In this document: piece by piece, positions 1 through 8,143 of the stretch | How the letters are laid out: every line of letters begins with the position of its first letter | Numbering within the stretch: the first letter of the stretch is position 1 | Origin: Pseudomonadota bacterium | Lineage (GTDB): Bacteria > Pseudomonadota > Gammaproteobacteria > Xanthomonadales > Rhodanobacteraceae | DNA: 64,000 nucleotides | NCBI GenBank assembly: GCA_021827205.1 | Contig: JAKAWV010000013.1 | Location: 1 to 64,000 of the forward strand | Direction: 5' to 3' | Notes under the pieces: model-generated | Databases searched by the model: none | Seen by the model: only the letters and a program-made list of their open reading frames with translations | What the model was told of the DNA's origin: nothing | Translations under genes and position numbers: made by a program

Positions 1-62
1 ACGAAACGGTCAAGGGGCCCAAGGGCGCCCAGGCTGCCAACGTGGCCATCGCCGACGCCTGA
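1..62 (+). CDS. Cold-shock protein, C-terminal end (partial)
   Basis: The window opens inside this gene, so only the last 19 codons and a TGA remain. They read ETVKGPKGAQAANVAIADA. The KGPxxAANV pattern is the usual last beta strand of the CspA/CSD family, small single-stranded RNA/DNA-binding proteins that act as RNA chaperones. A strong intrinsic terminator follows about 30 bases downstream, which fits the monocistronic arrangement usual for csp genes. The assignment rests on this tail alone; the nucleic-acid-binding RNP motifs lie outside the window. Confidence 0.7.
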   Translation, partial: ETVKGPKGAQAANVAIADA

Positions 63-90
63 TCAAAACCTGATCGGCATGAAACGATTC

Positions 91-117
91 AAACCCCGCT
101 GCGGCGGGGTTTTTTTT
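91..117 (+). terminator. Rho-independent terminator of the cold-shock gene
   Basis: A GC-rich stem, AACCCCGC with GCGGGGTT around a TGCG loop, runs directly into eight T residues. This is a textbook intrinsic terminator on the + strand, placed just after the cold-shock stop codon. Confidence 0.9.
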
Positions 118-279
118 GCTGCGCCCGGCAGGGCGCACCTGCTTGCCTCTTGCTGCGATGAACCGCCCATCGCGATGGCTTCGTGCGCGGTAGCGGCCAG
201 AGGGTAGGATGTTGATCGATGCCATGCTGATTGACACTTGGCTGGCACGTGATACAGAAAACGATCTGAAACACCCCGC

Positions 280-1185
280 ATGCCCGACGCCCATGACCCG
301 CACGCTGCAACCGATGACCGCCTGGTGGTGGCGATCTCCTCGCGCGCGCTGTTCGATCTGGGCGACAGCCACGCGCTGTTCGAGCGCGACGGGTTGGAGG
401 CATACCGCCAGTTCCAGATCGCGCACGAGGACGAGGTGTTGGCGCCCGGCGTGGCGTTTCCACTGGTGCAAAAGCTGCTGCGACTGAATGCGCGGGCGCC
501 CACGGCGCCGCGTGTCGAGGTGATTCTGCTGTCGCGCAATTCGGGCGATACCGGGTTGCGCATCTTCAATTCGATCCAGCACTACGGCATGGAAATCGTG
601 CGCGCGGCCTTCACCAGCGGCGCGCCCACGGCCAGCTACGTACGCCCCTTCGGCGCCGACTTGTTTCTCTCGGCGCACGCCGAGGACGTGGCGCGCGCGC
701 TCAAGGCCGGCGTCGCGGCGGCCACCATCCTGCCATCGGCGGCAGCGCAGGAAAACTCGCAACAGTTGCGCATCGCCTTCGATGGCGACGCCGTGCTGTT
801 CGGCGAGGAAGGCGAGCGCATTTCCAGCGAGCAGGGACTGGAGGCGTTCCACCGGCACGAGCGCGAACGCCAGATGGAGCCGCTGGAAGGCGGCCCATTC
901 CGCGGGTTTCTGGCCGCGCTGCAGCGCTTGCAGGCGGCGTTTCCGGCCGAGGACTCGCCGTTGCGCATCGCGCTGGTCACGGCGCGCTCGGCGCCGGCGC
1001 ACAAGCGCGTGATCCTGACCCTGCGTCACTGGGGCGTGCGCATCGACGAGGCGCTGTTTCTGGGCGGGCGCGACAAGGGGCCATTCCTGCAGGCCTTCGG
1101 CGCGGATATTTTCTTCGATGATTCCCAGGCCAACGTCGATTCGGCGCGACGGCACGTGGCCACCGGACACGTGCCGCGCCCCTGA
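280..1185 (+). CDS. 5'-nucleotidase (cytosolic type I-like)
   Basis: A 301-residue protein that matches the bacterial members of the cytosolic 5'-nucleotidase IA family (Pfam PF06189), which hydrolyse nucleoside 5'-monophosphates to nucleosides. Family-typical stretches are visible: SRALFDLGDSH near residues 21-31, LLSRNSGDTGLRIFNS near 84-99, VTARSAPAHKR near 235-245, and a C-terminal IFFDDSQANVD that supplies acidic metal-binding residues. There is no signal peptide or membrane segment, so it is cytoplasmic. It stands alone, about 60 bases before the acyl-CoA dehydrogenase gene on the same strand. The ATG at 280 was chosen because the conserved core begins about 15 residues later. Confidence 0.85.
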   Translation: MPDAHDPHAATDDRLVVAISSRALFDLGDSHALFERDGLEAYRQFQIAHEDEVLAPGVAFPLVQKLLRLNARAPTAPRVEVILLSRNSGDTGLRIFNSIQHYGMEIVRAAFTSGAPTASYVRPFGADLFLSAHAEDVARALKAGVAAATILPSAAAQENSQQLRIAFDGDAVLFGEEGERISSEQGLEAFHRHERERQMEPLEGGPFRGFLAALQRLQAAFPAEDSPLRIALVTARSAPAHKRVILTLRHWGVRIDEALFLGGRDKGPFLQAFGADIFFDDSQANVDSARRHVATGHVPRP

Positions 1186-1245
1186 GCACGCGGACGCGAC
1201 ATCGTGCTCGGGTAAAATGCCCGCTTTCGCCTACCGGCCCGCGTC

Positions 1246-2415
1246 ATGCCCGTCAGCCTCGACCCCTACGATTTGTTCGATATCCGCGGCCAGCTCAGCG
1301 ACGAGGAGCGCATGGTGCAGGACACCGTGGCGCGCTTCACCGACGAGCGCGTATTGCCGGTGATCGGCGAGTACTTCGACAAGGGCGAGTTTCCGCACGA
1401 GCTCATCGCGGAGATGGCGGAGCTGGGTTTGCTCGGCAGCTACTTCCCCGAGCAGTACGGCTGCGCCGGCATGAACGGCGTCAGCTACGGCCTGATTTGC
1501 CAGGAACTCGAGCGCGGCGATTCCGGCATGCGCAGCTTCGTGTCGGTGCAGACCTCGCTGTGCATGTATCCGATCTTCGCCTACGGCAGCGAGGAGCAGC
1601 GCCGGCGCTGGCTGCCGGCCATGGCGCGCGGCGCGGCCATCGGCTGCTTCGGCCTGACCGAGCCGCACGGCGGTTCCGATCCGGCCAACATGAAAACGCG
1701 CGCGCGCCGTGACGGCGACGACTGGATCATCGATGGCGCCAAGATGTGGATCACCAACGGCGGCCTCGCGCACGTGGCCATCGTCTGGGCGCAGACCGAC
1801 GACGGCATCCAGGGCTTTCTCGTCGAACGCGGCGCAAAGGGCTTCGAGACGCGCGACATCCACCGCAAGATGTCGCTGCGCGCCTCGGTGACCAGCGCGC
1901 TGTTTTTCGACGGCGTGCGCATTCCCGACGCCAACCGCCTGCCTGGCGTGCAGGGCCTCAAGGGGCCGCTGGGCTGCCTCACGCAGGCGCGCTATGGCAT
2001 CACCTGGGGGCCGATCGGCGCGGCCATCGCCTGCTTCCGCGAGGCCGTGGAGTACACCAAGGAGCGCATCCTGTTTGGTCGTCCGGTGGCGGCCAACCAG
2101 GCCGTGCAACTCAAGCTGGCCGACATGGCGCGGCGCATCACCCTGGCGCAACTGCTGTCGCTGCAGCTCGGCCGCCACAAGGATGCCGGCACGCTGCATC
2201 CGACCCAGGTCAGTCTGGCCAAGTGGAACAATGTGCGCATGGCCATCGACATCGCCCGCGAGGCACGCGAACTGCTTGGCGCCGCCGGCATCACCACCGA
2301 ACATTCACCCATCCGCCACGCGCTCAATCTGGAATCGGTGATCACCTACGAGGGCACCGAAACCGTGCACCAGCTCGTGGTCGGCCGCGAAGTCACCGGC
2401 ATCAATGCGTTCTGA
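1246..2415 (+). CDS. gcdH: Glutaryl-CoA dehydrogenase
   Basis: A 389-residue acyl-CoA dehydrogenase of normal family length. It oxidatively decarboxylates glutaryl-CoA to crotonyl-CoA with FAD, in lysine and tryptophan breakdown. The N-terminal helical domain, the middle beta domain (LTEPHGGSDPANM, GAKMWITNGG) and the C-terminal helical domain are complete. The catalytic glutamate lies in YEGTETVHQLVVGREVTG near residue 369, a signature of the GcdH branch. The opening DPYDLFDI is also typical of GcdH. Other pathway genes are not nearby. A different short-chain acyl-CoA dehydrogenase is possible but less likely. Confidence 0.9.
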   Translation: MPVSLDPYDLFDIRGQLSDEERMVQDTVARFTDERVLPVIGEYFDKGEFPHELIAEMAELGLLGSYFPEQYGCAGMNGVSYGLICQELERGDSGMRSFVSVQTSLCMYPIFAYGSEEQRRRWLPAMARGAAIGCFGLTEPHGGSDPANMKTRARRDGDDWIIDGAKMWITNGGLAHVAIVWAQTDDGIQGFLVERGAKGFETRDIHRKMSLRASVTSALFFDGVRIPDANRLPGVQGLKGPLGCLTQARYGITWGPIGAAIACFREAVEYTKERILFGRPVAANQAVQLKLADMARRITLAQLLSLQLGRHKDAGTLHPTQVSLAKWNNVRMAIDIAREARELLGAAGITTEHSPIRHALNLESVITYEGTETVHQLVVGREVTGINAF

Positions 2416-2425
2416 GGACACTGCC

Positions 2426-2890
2426 ATGCGTCGTTTCGTTCTGCCGCTTGCCGGCCTGCTGACCCTGCTCGGCGCCACCGCGCTGGCCGCGCCGCCCGCC
2501 ACCAGTACAGCCATGCCTGCTACCGCCGTCATCAAGGGGTCCAAGATCAACCCGCAGGAGTTGCACATTGCGCTCAGTTCCCTGCTGCTGGCCGCGACCA
2601 AGATGGCGATCGAGAATGCCATCAAGCGCGGCAAGGCGCCGGACAGCAATGCCGCGGCGCATGTTGGCGAGCCGGACTACCTCACCAGCAACGAGATCAG
2701 CAGCATCACCGTGCACAAGGGCGGCGTGCTGGAAGTGCATTTCACTAGCGCGGTCAGCCCCGATCTCAGCGGCGTCTGGCTGACGCCGACACGCGCGGGC
2801 GACACAGTGAGATGGTCGTGCATCAGCCACGACATTCCGCAAATCGCGGACATCGAGTCGTACTGCAGCTATCAGCCCAAAGTGCACTGA
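2426..2890 (+). CDS. Small secreted protein with a pilin-like C-terminus
   Basis: The ATG at 2426 is preferred over one at 2405 because it follows a GAGGACA ribosome-binding site and begins directly with a signal peptide (MRRFVLPLAGLLTLLGATA, cleavage likely after ALA). The mature part is about 135 residues. Its second half (SSITVHKGGVLEVHF, then GVWLTPTRAGDTVRWSC and a final ESYCSYQP) resembles the C-terminal beta region and disulfide loop of type IV pilins. There is no type III prepilin cleavage site or long hydrophobic N-terminal helix, so it is not a classical pilin. It starts 10 bases after gcdH and may be co-transcribed. The function is unknown. Confidence 0.65.
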   Translation: MRRFVLPLAGLLTLLGATALAAPPATSTAMPATAVIKGSKINPQELHIALSSLLLAATKMAIENAIKRGKAPDSNAAAHVGEPDYLTSNEISSITVHKGGVLEVHFTSAVSPDLSGVWLTPTRAGDTVRWSCISHDIPQIADIESYCSYQPKVH

Positions 2891-2904
2891 GCGGCGTTGC
2901 TTCC

Positions 2905-2988
2905 GTGACCCGCACGATCCTACTCGCTTGCACTGGCAACATCCGCCGCGCGCCGTTTGCGCGGGCGCTGTCGCGGCAGCGCGCGTGA
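2905..2988 (+). pseudogene. Remnant of a low-molecular-weight protein tyrosine phosphatase
   Basis: A GTG-initiated 27-codon reading frame contains ILLACTGNIRRAPFARAL. This matches the N-terminal P-loop of LMW phosphotyrosine phosphatases, usually VLFVCTGNICRSPFAEAL, including the C-x5-R catalytic spacing. A TGA follows at once, and no continuation of the roughly 150-residue fold is visible before the next gene. In the loop the second cysteine is replaced by arginine and the SP by AP. It is read as the 5' scrap of a deleted gene, between the secreted protein and the nucleotidyltransferase-like gene. Confidence 0.55.
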
Positions 2989-2992
2989 ACCC

Positions 2993-3490
2993 GTGATCCG
3001 GCGCGAACCCGACCCGCAGCAGTTTGCCGTGACCGCTGCCCTGGTCGCCACGGTGCCTGACTTGCACAGGCACTGCCGCGATCCGTGGACCGTGATCGGC
3101 AGCGTGGCCGCATACCTGGCCGGTGCCGCGGTAACGGTCGCCGATCTCGACGTGCTGACCAGCGTGCGCGATGCGCAAACCATGGCCGGGCATTGGCAGG
3201 CGCATCGGGATGTCGATTACATGCCGGCCGATGGCCCGCGCTTCCGCTCGCACCTCACGCGCTTCCATTTTGGCGAATTGCCGGTGGAAGTGATGGGTGG
3301 GCTGGAGTTGTCCGGCGCCCATGGCTGGGTGCCTGTGCGGATCGGCGCGAGCACCCGCGTGGACATCGCCGGTCTGTCCGTGCCCATTCCAACGATCGCC
3401 GAGCAGATCCGTGTGCTGGAAAGTTTCGCCCGTCCCAAGGATTTCAAACGTGTGGAATTGCTCAAGGCGCTGCCTGCCCGCGCGCCCTGA
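2993..3490 (+). CDS. Nucleotidyltransferase-fold protein
   Basis: A protein of about 165 residues read from the GTG at 2993. An in-frame ATG-less upstream stretch overlaps the phosphatase remnant and is not convincing. The sequence VIGSVAAYLAGAAVTVADLDVLTS has the hG[S]-x(~12)-DhDhh pattern of Pol-beta-type nucleotidyltransferases, and LPVEVMGGLEL about 60 residues later supplies the third acidic strand. Small proteins of this kind act as aminoglycoside-type or substrate NTases, or as toxin or antitoxin NTases; nothing here decides which. No HEPN partner lies next to it. The end is followed by a short gap and the E1 dehydrogenase gene. Confidence 0.6.
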   Translation: MIRREPDPQQFAVTAALVATVPDLHRHCRDPWTVIGSVAAYLAGAAVTVADLDVLTSVRDAQTMAGHWQAHRDVDYMPADGPRFRSHLTRFHFGELPVEVMGGLELSGAHGWVPVRIGASTRVDIAGLSVPIPTIAEQIRVLESFARPKDFKRVELLKALPARAP

Positions 3491-3570
3491 GCGAGCGGGC
3501 AATGGATCGCAATCCGCATTGACTATTCAGATATCAGCCGCACCCACATCTTCTTTCGCACGCAATCACC

Positions 3571-5871
3571 ATGTCCACTCAGCCCCCCATAGCCGCTCGC
3601 CACAAGGGCTTCAACCGCGCCGAGATCGTCGACCGGAACTTCATTGAGTTCGTGCACAACTGGCGTGGCGACGCGGCGCCGACACCGCGCGACGATGACG
3701 CCGTGCTGCCCGGCAGCGCGCTGGATGCACGCGGTTTCCGCGAGTTGTTCGAGTCGCAGTTGATTTCGCGTCATCTGGACCTGATGGCGCGCGTGCTGCG
3801 GGTGCAGAACAAGGTCTTCTACACCATCGGCTCCAGCGGCCACGAAGGCAACGCCATGCTGGCGCGGCTGACGCGGCACACCGATCCGGCGTTCCTGCAC
3901 TACCGCTCCGGCGCGTTCATGGCCGAGCGGTTTCGCAAGCTGCCCAAGCTGCCGGGCACCGATTCGAGCAAGCTCGATCCGGTGATGGACTCGGCGCTGA
4001 GTTTCGCCGCCAGCAAGGACGATCCGGCCTCGGGCGGACGCCACAAGGTATGGGGCAGCAAGCCGCTGTGGGTGCTGCCGCAGACCTCGACCATCGCCAG
4101 TCACCTGCCCAAGGCGCTGGGCACGGCGATCGCCATCGGGCAGGCGCGGCGCGTCAAACACGCGCTGCCAATTCCCGAGGACAGCATCGCAATCTGCTCA
4201 TTCGGCGATGCCTCGAGCAATCACGCCGCCGCGCAAACCGCGTTCAACGCCGCAGCATGGACGGCCTACCAGAAGCTGCCGGCGCCGGTGTTGTTCGTGT
4301 GCGAGGACAATGGCATCGGCATCTCGGTGAAAACGCCGGCGGACTGGATCAGCGCCAACTACAGCGGGCGCCGCGACCTGGATTACTTCTACGCCGATGG
4401 ACTGGATCTGGCCGCCGGCTACCGCGACGTGGCACGCGCCGTGGAGCACTGCCGGCGCACGCGCCGGCCGACGTTTCTGCACTTGCGCACCACGCGCGTG
4501 ATGGGTCACGCCGGCACCGACTTCGAGATCGAATGGCGCAGCATCGAGGAACTGGTCGCGGTGGAAGCCTGCGATCCGTTGCTGCGCAGCGCCGCGATTG
4601 CACTGGAATCCGGCGTGTCCACGCCGCAATCGCTGCTGGAACTGTACGAAGCCACGCGCAGGCGCTGCTTCGCCGCCGCCGAGGAGGCCGACCGCCGCCC
4701 CAAGCTCGACAGCCTGGCCGAGGTGATCGCGCCGCTGGCGCCGTACACGCCGGCTGCCGTGGCCGCGGAAGCTGCGCGCGCGCCCGACGCGGCGCAGCGC
4801 CTCGCCGTGTTCGGTGGCGCCGACAAGCTGCCCGAGACGCTGCCGCCGCGGCATCTGGCGCTGCAGATCAACGCCGCGCTGCACGACCTGCTGATCAAAT
4901 ACCCCGAGGCGCTGCTGTTCGGCGAGGACGTGGCGCAGAAGGGCGGCGTGTACACGGTGACCAAGGGCTTGTTCAAGGCGTTCAGCGGCAAGCGCGTGTT
5001 CAATACCCTGCTCGATGAAACCATGATCCTCGGCCTGGCGCAGGGTTACGCCAACATGAGCCTGCTGCCGATCCCAGAAATCCAGTACCTGGCGTATTTC
5101 CACAACGCCTGCGACCAGATCCGCGGCGAAGCCGCCAGCCTGCAGTTCTTCAGCAACGGCCAGTATCGCAATCCGATGGTGGTGCGCATCGCCGGCCTGG
5201 GCTACCAGCGCGGCTTCGGCGGGCACTTCCACAACGACAACTCGATCACCGCGCTGCGCGACATTCCCGGCCTGGTGGTCGGCTGCCCCTCGCGCGGCGA
5301 CGACGCCGCCACCATGTTGCGCACGCTGATGGCGCTGGCCAAGGTCGATGGCCGTGTCAGCGTGTTCCTCGAACCGATCGCGTTGTACATGACCAAGGAT
5401 TTGTACGCGCCCGGCGATGGCGCGTGGCAGTTCGCCTATCCCGCGCCGGATCAGGCCATGACGCTGGGCGAGGGCAGGGCCTATCTGCCGGAAAGCGGGG
5501 GCGCGGGCGATGATCTGCTGATCATCACCTATGGCAACGGCGTGCCGATGAGCCTGCGCGCCGCGCGCGAACTCGAAAAACAATGCGGCTGGAAAATCCG
5601 CGTGGTCGATCTGCGCTGGCTGGTGCCGCTCAACGCGGCGTACATCGCCGCGCAAGCCAAGGGCGCCAAGCACATCCTCATCGTCGACGAAGGTCGCCAC
5701 AGCGCCGGCGTGGGCGAAGGCATCATCACCGCGCTGGTCGAGGCCGGACTCGGCGCCACGCCGCTCAGGCGCGTGGTCGGCGCCGATACCTACACGCCGC
5801 TGGCGGGCGCGGCCTTCCTGGTTCTGCCGGGCGAGGGCGATATCGTCGCGGCGGGGCTGGGGTTGCAGTAG
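3571..5871 (+). CDS. Alpha-beta fused 2-oxoacid dehydrogenase E1 (branched-chain-like)
   Basis: A 766-residue thiamine-diphosphate enzyme with both E1 subunits in one chain. The alpha half (about residues 50-370) carries the thiamine-diphosphate motif from GDASSNHAAAQ to CEDNGIGIS. The beta half (about 430-755) carries LLFGEDVAQKGGVYTVTKGL and the transketolase C-terminal part with IVDEGRHSAGVGEGI. Such enzymes decarboxylate 2-oxoacids, often branched-chain ones, and pass the acyl group to a lipoylated E2. No E2 or E3 gene is nearby, so the partner must be encoded elsewhere. Fused alpha-beta E1 proteins are known in several bacterial groups. The exact substrate cannot be read from the sequence. 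Confidence 0.85.
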   Translation: MSTQPPIAARHKGFNRAEIVDRNFIEFVHNWRGDAAPTPRDDDAVLPGSALDARGFRELFESQLISRHLDLMARVLRVQNKVFYTIGSSGHEGNAMLARLTRHTDPAFLHYRSGAFMAERFRKLPKLPGTDSSKLDPVMDSALSFAASKDDPASGGRHKVWGSKPLWVLPQTSTIASHLPKALGTAIAIGQARRVKHALPIPEDSIAICSFGDASSNHAAAQTAFNAAAWTAYQKLPAPVLFVCEDNGIGISVKTPADWISANYSGRRDLDYFYADGLDLAAGYRDVARAVEHCRRTRRPTFLHLRTTRVMGHAGTDFEIEWRSIEELVAVEACDPLLRSAAIALESGVSTPQSLLELYEATRRRCFAAAEEADRRPKLDSLAEVIAPLAPYTPAAVAAEAARAPDAAQRLAVFGGADKLPETLPPRHLALQINAALHDLLIKYPEALLFGEDVAQKGGVYTVTKGLFKAFSGKRVFNTLLDETMILGLAQGYANMSLLPIPEIQYLAYFHNACDQIRGEAASLQFFSNGQYRNPMVVRIAGLGYQRGFGGHFHNDNSITALRDIPGLVVGCPSRGDDAATMLRTLMALAKVDGRVSVFLEPIALYMTKDLYAPGDGAWQFAYPAPDQAMTLGEGRAYLPESGGAGDDLLIITYGNGVPMSLRAARELEKQCGWKIRVVDLRWLVPLNAAYIAAQAKGAKHILIVDEGRHSAGVGEGIITALVEAGLGATPLRRVVGADTYTPLAGAAFLVLPGEGDIVAAGLGLQ

Positions 5872-5905
5872 GGCGTCCATGGCCGGCGCGACTTGAGACC
5901 ACGAC

Positions 5906-6422
5906 ATGCCCGCCGTGCGCGAAGCAACGGGTGCTGATCTGGACGGCATCTGCGCGCTCGGCGTCGCAGTCAACGCCATCCATCACGGGGCGTGGTCGCG
6001 TATTCGCGCCTACCGCGCCAGCACATCGCGACTGCGCGCACTGGGCGCGATTCATTGCTTCCGGCCATGCCACGACTTTCATCGCAGTCGACACCCGCAG
6101 CGTGCTTGGATATGCCGTCGTCGACCTTGTCGAGGAGTCGCATAGTCTTTTGCAGCCCCTGCGATTCGGCCGCATCGGATCGATCGGAATCGCGCCATCA
6201 CATCAGTGCCTCGGGCTCGGTCGTGCGTTGATGCGCGCGGCGAAAACTTCGGCGCAAGCGCGCGGTGCTAGCGAGATTCATCTCGAGGTCTGGACGTTCA
6301 ACGTCGCCGCCATCGCCCTGTACGCGGAATTGGGCTATGCGGTGCGCTCGCACAACATGGCGAAGTCGCTCACGCCAGCGCCTGAGGTGACAACGCAAGT
6401 CCATGACTACGGCGTTCCATGA
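5906..6422 (+). pseudogene. GNAT-family N-acetyltransferase, frameshifted
   Basis: The N-terminal GNAT segment (MPAVREATGADLDGICAL, then NAIHHGAW) is read in one frame from 5906. The rest is read in another frame: VFAPTAPAHRDCAHW, FIAVDTRSVLGYAVVDL, the acetyl-CoA pyrophosphate loop HQCLGLGRALM and the C-terminal NVAAIALYAELGYAV. The switch falls near 5998, where a single-base change would join TGGTCG to GTATTCGCG. Everything needed for a full-length enzyme is present apart from this shift, so it is either a recent pseudogene or a base-calling error. The 3' part is duplicated downstream at 8798-8896. Confidence 0.75.
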
Positions 6423-6475
6423 CAGCTCGCGCTACACGACCACCTGCTCAGCGGTGACTGGCAAGCCGTGACCAC
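6403..6475 (+). pseudogene. 5' fragment of a methyltransferase gene (left copy of a direct repeat)
   Basis: Starting at the ATG at 6403 the sequence reads MTTAFHD and, after a one-base slip, LALHDHLLSGDWQAVTT. This matches the first residues of the intact methyltransferase at 8914 (MTATFYDRLAPYYHLLYGDW, then EAAITR). Homology at DNA level is plain, for example CAGCGGTGACTGGCAAGCC against TACGGTGACTGGGAAGCC, and stops at about 6475. It is part of a direct repeat of about 185 bp (6290-6475 and 8799-8987) that brackets the regulator-methyltransferase-cupin cassette. Confidence 0.7.
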
Positions 6476-6555
6476 ATGCACGGCTGATGCGCGATTGCAT
6501 CGCGGGTCGGGTCCGGCAGCGGACTTCGATCGCGAGTCGCCATCGACACTTGCAT

Positions 6556-6945
6556 TCAGCCGTGGCGGCTCCTCTGCATTCCCCGCATCGCCGCCGCAGT
6601 GCGCGTTTCGACGCCGAGTTTGATATAGATGTGTTCAAGGTGCTTCTCCACCGTGCGCCGACTGGCGCCGAGGATCGCCGCGATGTCGCGGTTGCACTTG
6701 CCGGCGCCGACCCAGTCGAGCACTTCGCGTTCGCGTCGTGTCAACGGTGGATTGCGATGCCTGGGCGCGGCCTCGGGGTCGCCATCGTCGAGGGGGCAGT
6801 GCGACCGCCAGGATCCGGAGGCGGCCAGCCGCGGGCGCTCGATTGCGCCACGCCGGGCGAAATCCCTGCCGTCGACGCAGGCCGCGCCGATCGCATGCAG
6901 TACATCGAGTGCAGTGCACTGTTGGCGATTGCCCGGGCGGGCCAT
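6556..6945 (-). CDS. LuxR-family HTH regulator (short, HTH domain only recognised)
   Basis: A 129-residue protein. Its C-terminal half is a LuxR/NarL DNA-binding domain: LTRREREVLDWVGAGKCNRD, then IAAILGASRRTVEKHLEHIY and KLGVETRTAA. The first 65 residues do not look like a receiver or autoinducer domain and contain no phosphoacceptor aspartate motif, so the sensing part is missing or very short. It is divergent from the methyltransferase at 7059 across 113 bases that contain the inverted repeat TACGT-N6-ACGTA, so it may control that gene. Translation may begin further upstream or the gene may be a truncated regulator. Confidence 0.65.
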   Translation of the reverse strand: MARPGNRQQCTALDVLHAIGAACVDGRDFARRGAIERPRLAASGSWRSHCPLDDGDPEAAPRHRNPPLTRREREVLDWVGAGKCNRDIAAILGASRRTVEKHLEHIYIKLGVETRTAAAMRGMQRSRHG

Positions 6946-6961
6946 GTTGGCTCTCGATTGC

Positions 6962-6977
6962 TACGTGGATTTACGTA
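6962..6977. promoter_or_regulatory. Inverted repeat TACGT-N6-ACGTA in the divergent promoter region
   Basis: The 16-base sequence TACGTGGATTTACGTA lies 17 bases upstream of the LuxR-type gene start and about 80 bases upstream of the methyltransferase start. Perfect five-base arms spaced by six suit a dimeric LuxR/NarL-type HTH protein. That it is the operator of the adjacent regulator is inference from position only. Confidence 0.35.
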
Positions 6978-7058
6978 TTGTCCTACCCGCATTGAATTCT
7001 TACAAATTGGATACGTTGCCGGTAACCCCGCCTGGCGATGAAACCCGGGAGATGACTG

Positions 7059-8114
7059 ATGTCCGTCGATATGGCAAGACTCGATGCATTCATGGGCCAC
7101 TTCGTGACCGATCTCGGCGCGACGCTGCATGCCGGCATGGTGGTGATCGGCGACTCGCTCGGACTCTACAAGGCGCTCGCCACCGGGCCGATGACGGCGG
7201 GCGAGCTGGCGCAGCGCACCGATACCGACGAGCGCTATGTGCGCGAATGGTTGAGTTCGCAGGCGGCGGGTGGTTACGTGCAGTACGACGCCGCGACGCG
7301 GCGATTCAGCATGACCGAAGAGCAGGCGTTCGCGCTCGCCGACGAAGACAGTCCGGGCTACATTCCCGGCGCGTTCGAGTTGGCCACCGCCTCGTTGCGG
7401 GCGGTGCCGGACTTGATCGAGCGCTTCCACAACGGCAAGGGCCTGGGCTGGCACGAACATGACGCCGGCCTGTTCCATGGCACGGAGCGTTTCTTCCGGC
7501 CGGGCTACAACGCGCATCTGGTGCAGGAGTGGATCCCGGCCCTGGATGGAGTAGAGGCCAAGCTGCAGCGCGGCGCCAAGGTCGCCGATATTGGCTGTGG
7601 CCACGGCGCCTCGACCATCATCATGGCGCAGGCGTACCCGAAATCGAGCTTCGTCGGCTTCGATTACCACGCGCCGTCGATCGAACGCGCACGCAAGGCC
7701 GCGAAGCGCGCTGGCGTCAGCGACCGCGTGAAGTTCGAGGTCGCGACGGCGAAGGACTACCCCGGCAAGGACTATGACTTCGTGACGGTGTTCGACTGCC
7801 TGCACGACATGGGCGACCCGGTAGGCGCCGCAAGCCATATCCGCGAGAGCCTCAAGCCCGATGGCACCTGGATGATCGTCGAACCGTTCGCCAATGACCG
7901 TCTGGAGGACAACATCAACCCGGTCGGGCGCGTCTTCTACTCGGTGTCGACGCTGGTCTGCACGCCGGCATCGCGCGCGCAAGAGATCGGCTTGTGTCTG
8001 GGCGCGCAGGCCGGCGAGACGCGCGTGCACGAGGTCGTCGGTGACGGCGGTTTCAAGCGCTTCCGCCGCGCCACCGAGACGCCGTTCAATCTGGTCTACG
8101 AAGCGCGTCCCTGA
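7059..8114 (+). CDS. SAM-dependent methyltransferase with N-terminal winged helix
   Basis: A 351-residue class I methyltransferase. Residues about 15-100 form a helical/winged-helix dimerisation domain (LAQRTDTDERYVREWLSSQA, a pattern seen in Rv2258c-like and small-molecule O-methyltransferases). The SAM-binding motif I, AKVADIGCGHGASTIIMAQA, starts near residue 172. The acidic strand end FVGFDYH and VTVFDCLHDMGDP follow. The substrate is unknown but is probably a small molecule. It is followed after 29 bases by the cupin gene on the same strand, suggesting an operon, and is divergent from the LuxR-type regulator. The gene lies between the two copies of the GNAT/methyltransferase repeat, which suggests it arrived with the inserted cassette. 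Confidence 0.85.
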   Translation: MSVDMARLDAFMGHFVTDLGATLHAGMVVIGDSLGLYKALATGPMTAGELAQRTDTDERYVREWLSSQAAGGYVQYDAATRRFSMTEEQAFALADEDSPGYIPGAFELATASLRAVPDLIERFHNGKGLGWHEHDAGLFHGTERFFRPGYNAHLVQEWIPALDGVEAKLQRGAKVADIGCGHGASTIIMAQAYPKSSFVGFDYHAPSIERARKAAKRAGVSDRVKFEVATAKDYPGKDYDFVTVFDCLHDMGDPVGAASHIRESLKPDGTWMIVEPFANDRLEDNINPVGRVFYSVSTLVCTPASRAQEIGLCLGAQAGETRVHEVVGDGGFKRFRRATETPFNLVYEARP

Positions 8115-8143
8115 GTTCGCCGTAAACGCGAGAAGAAACAACC

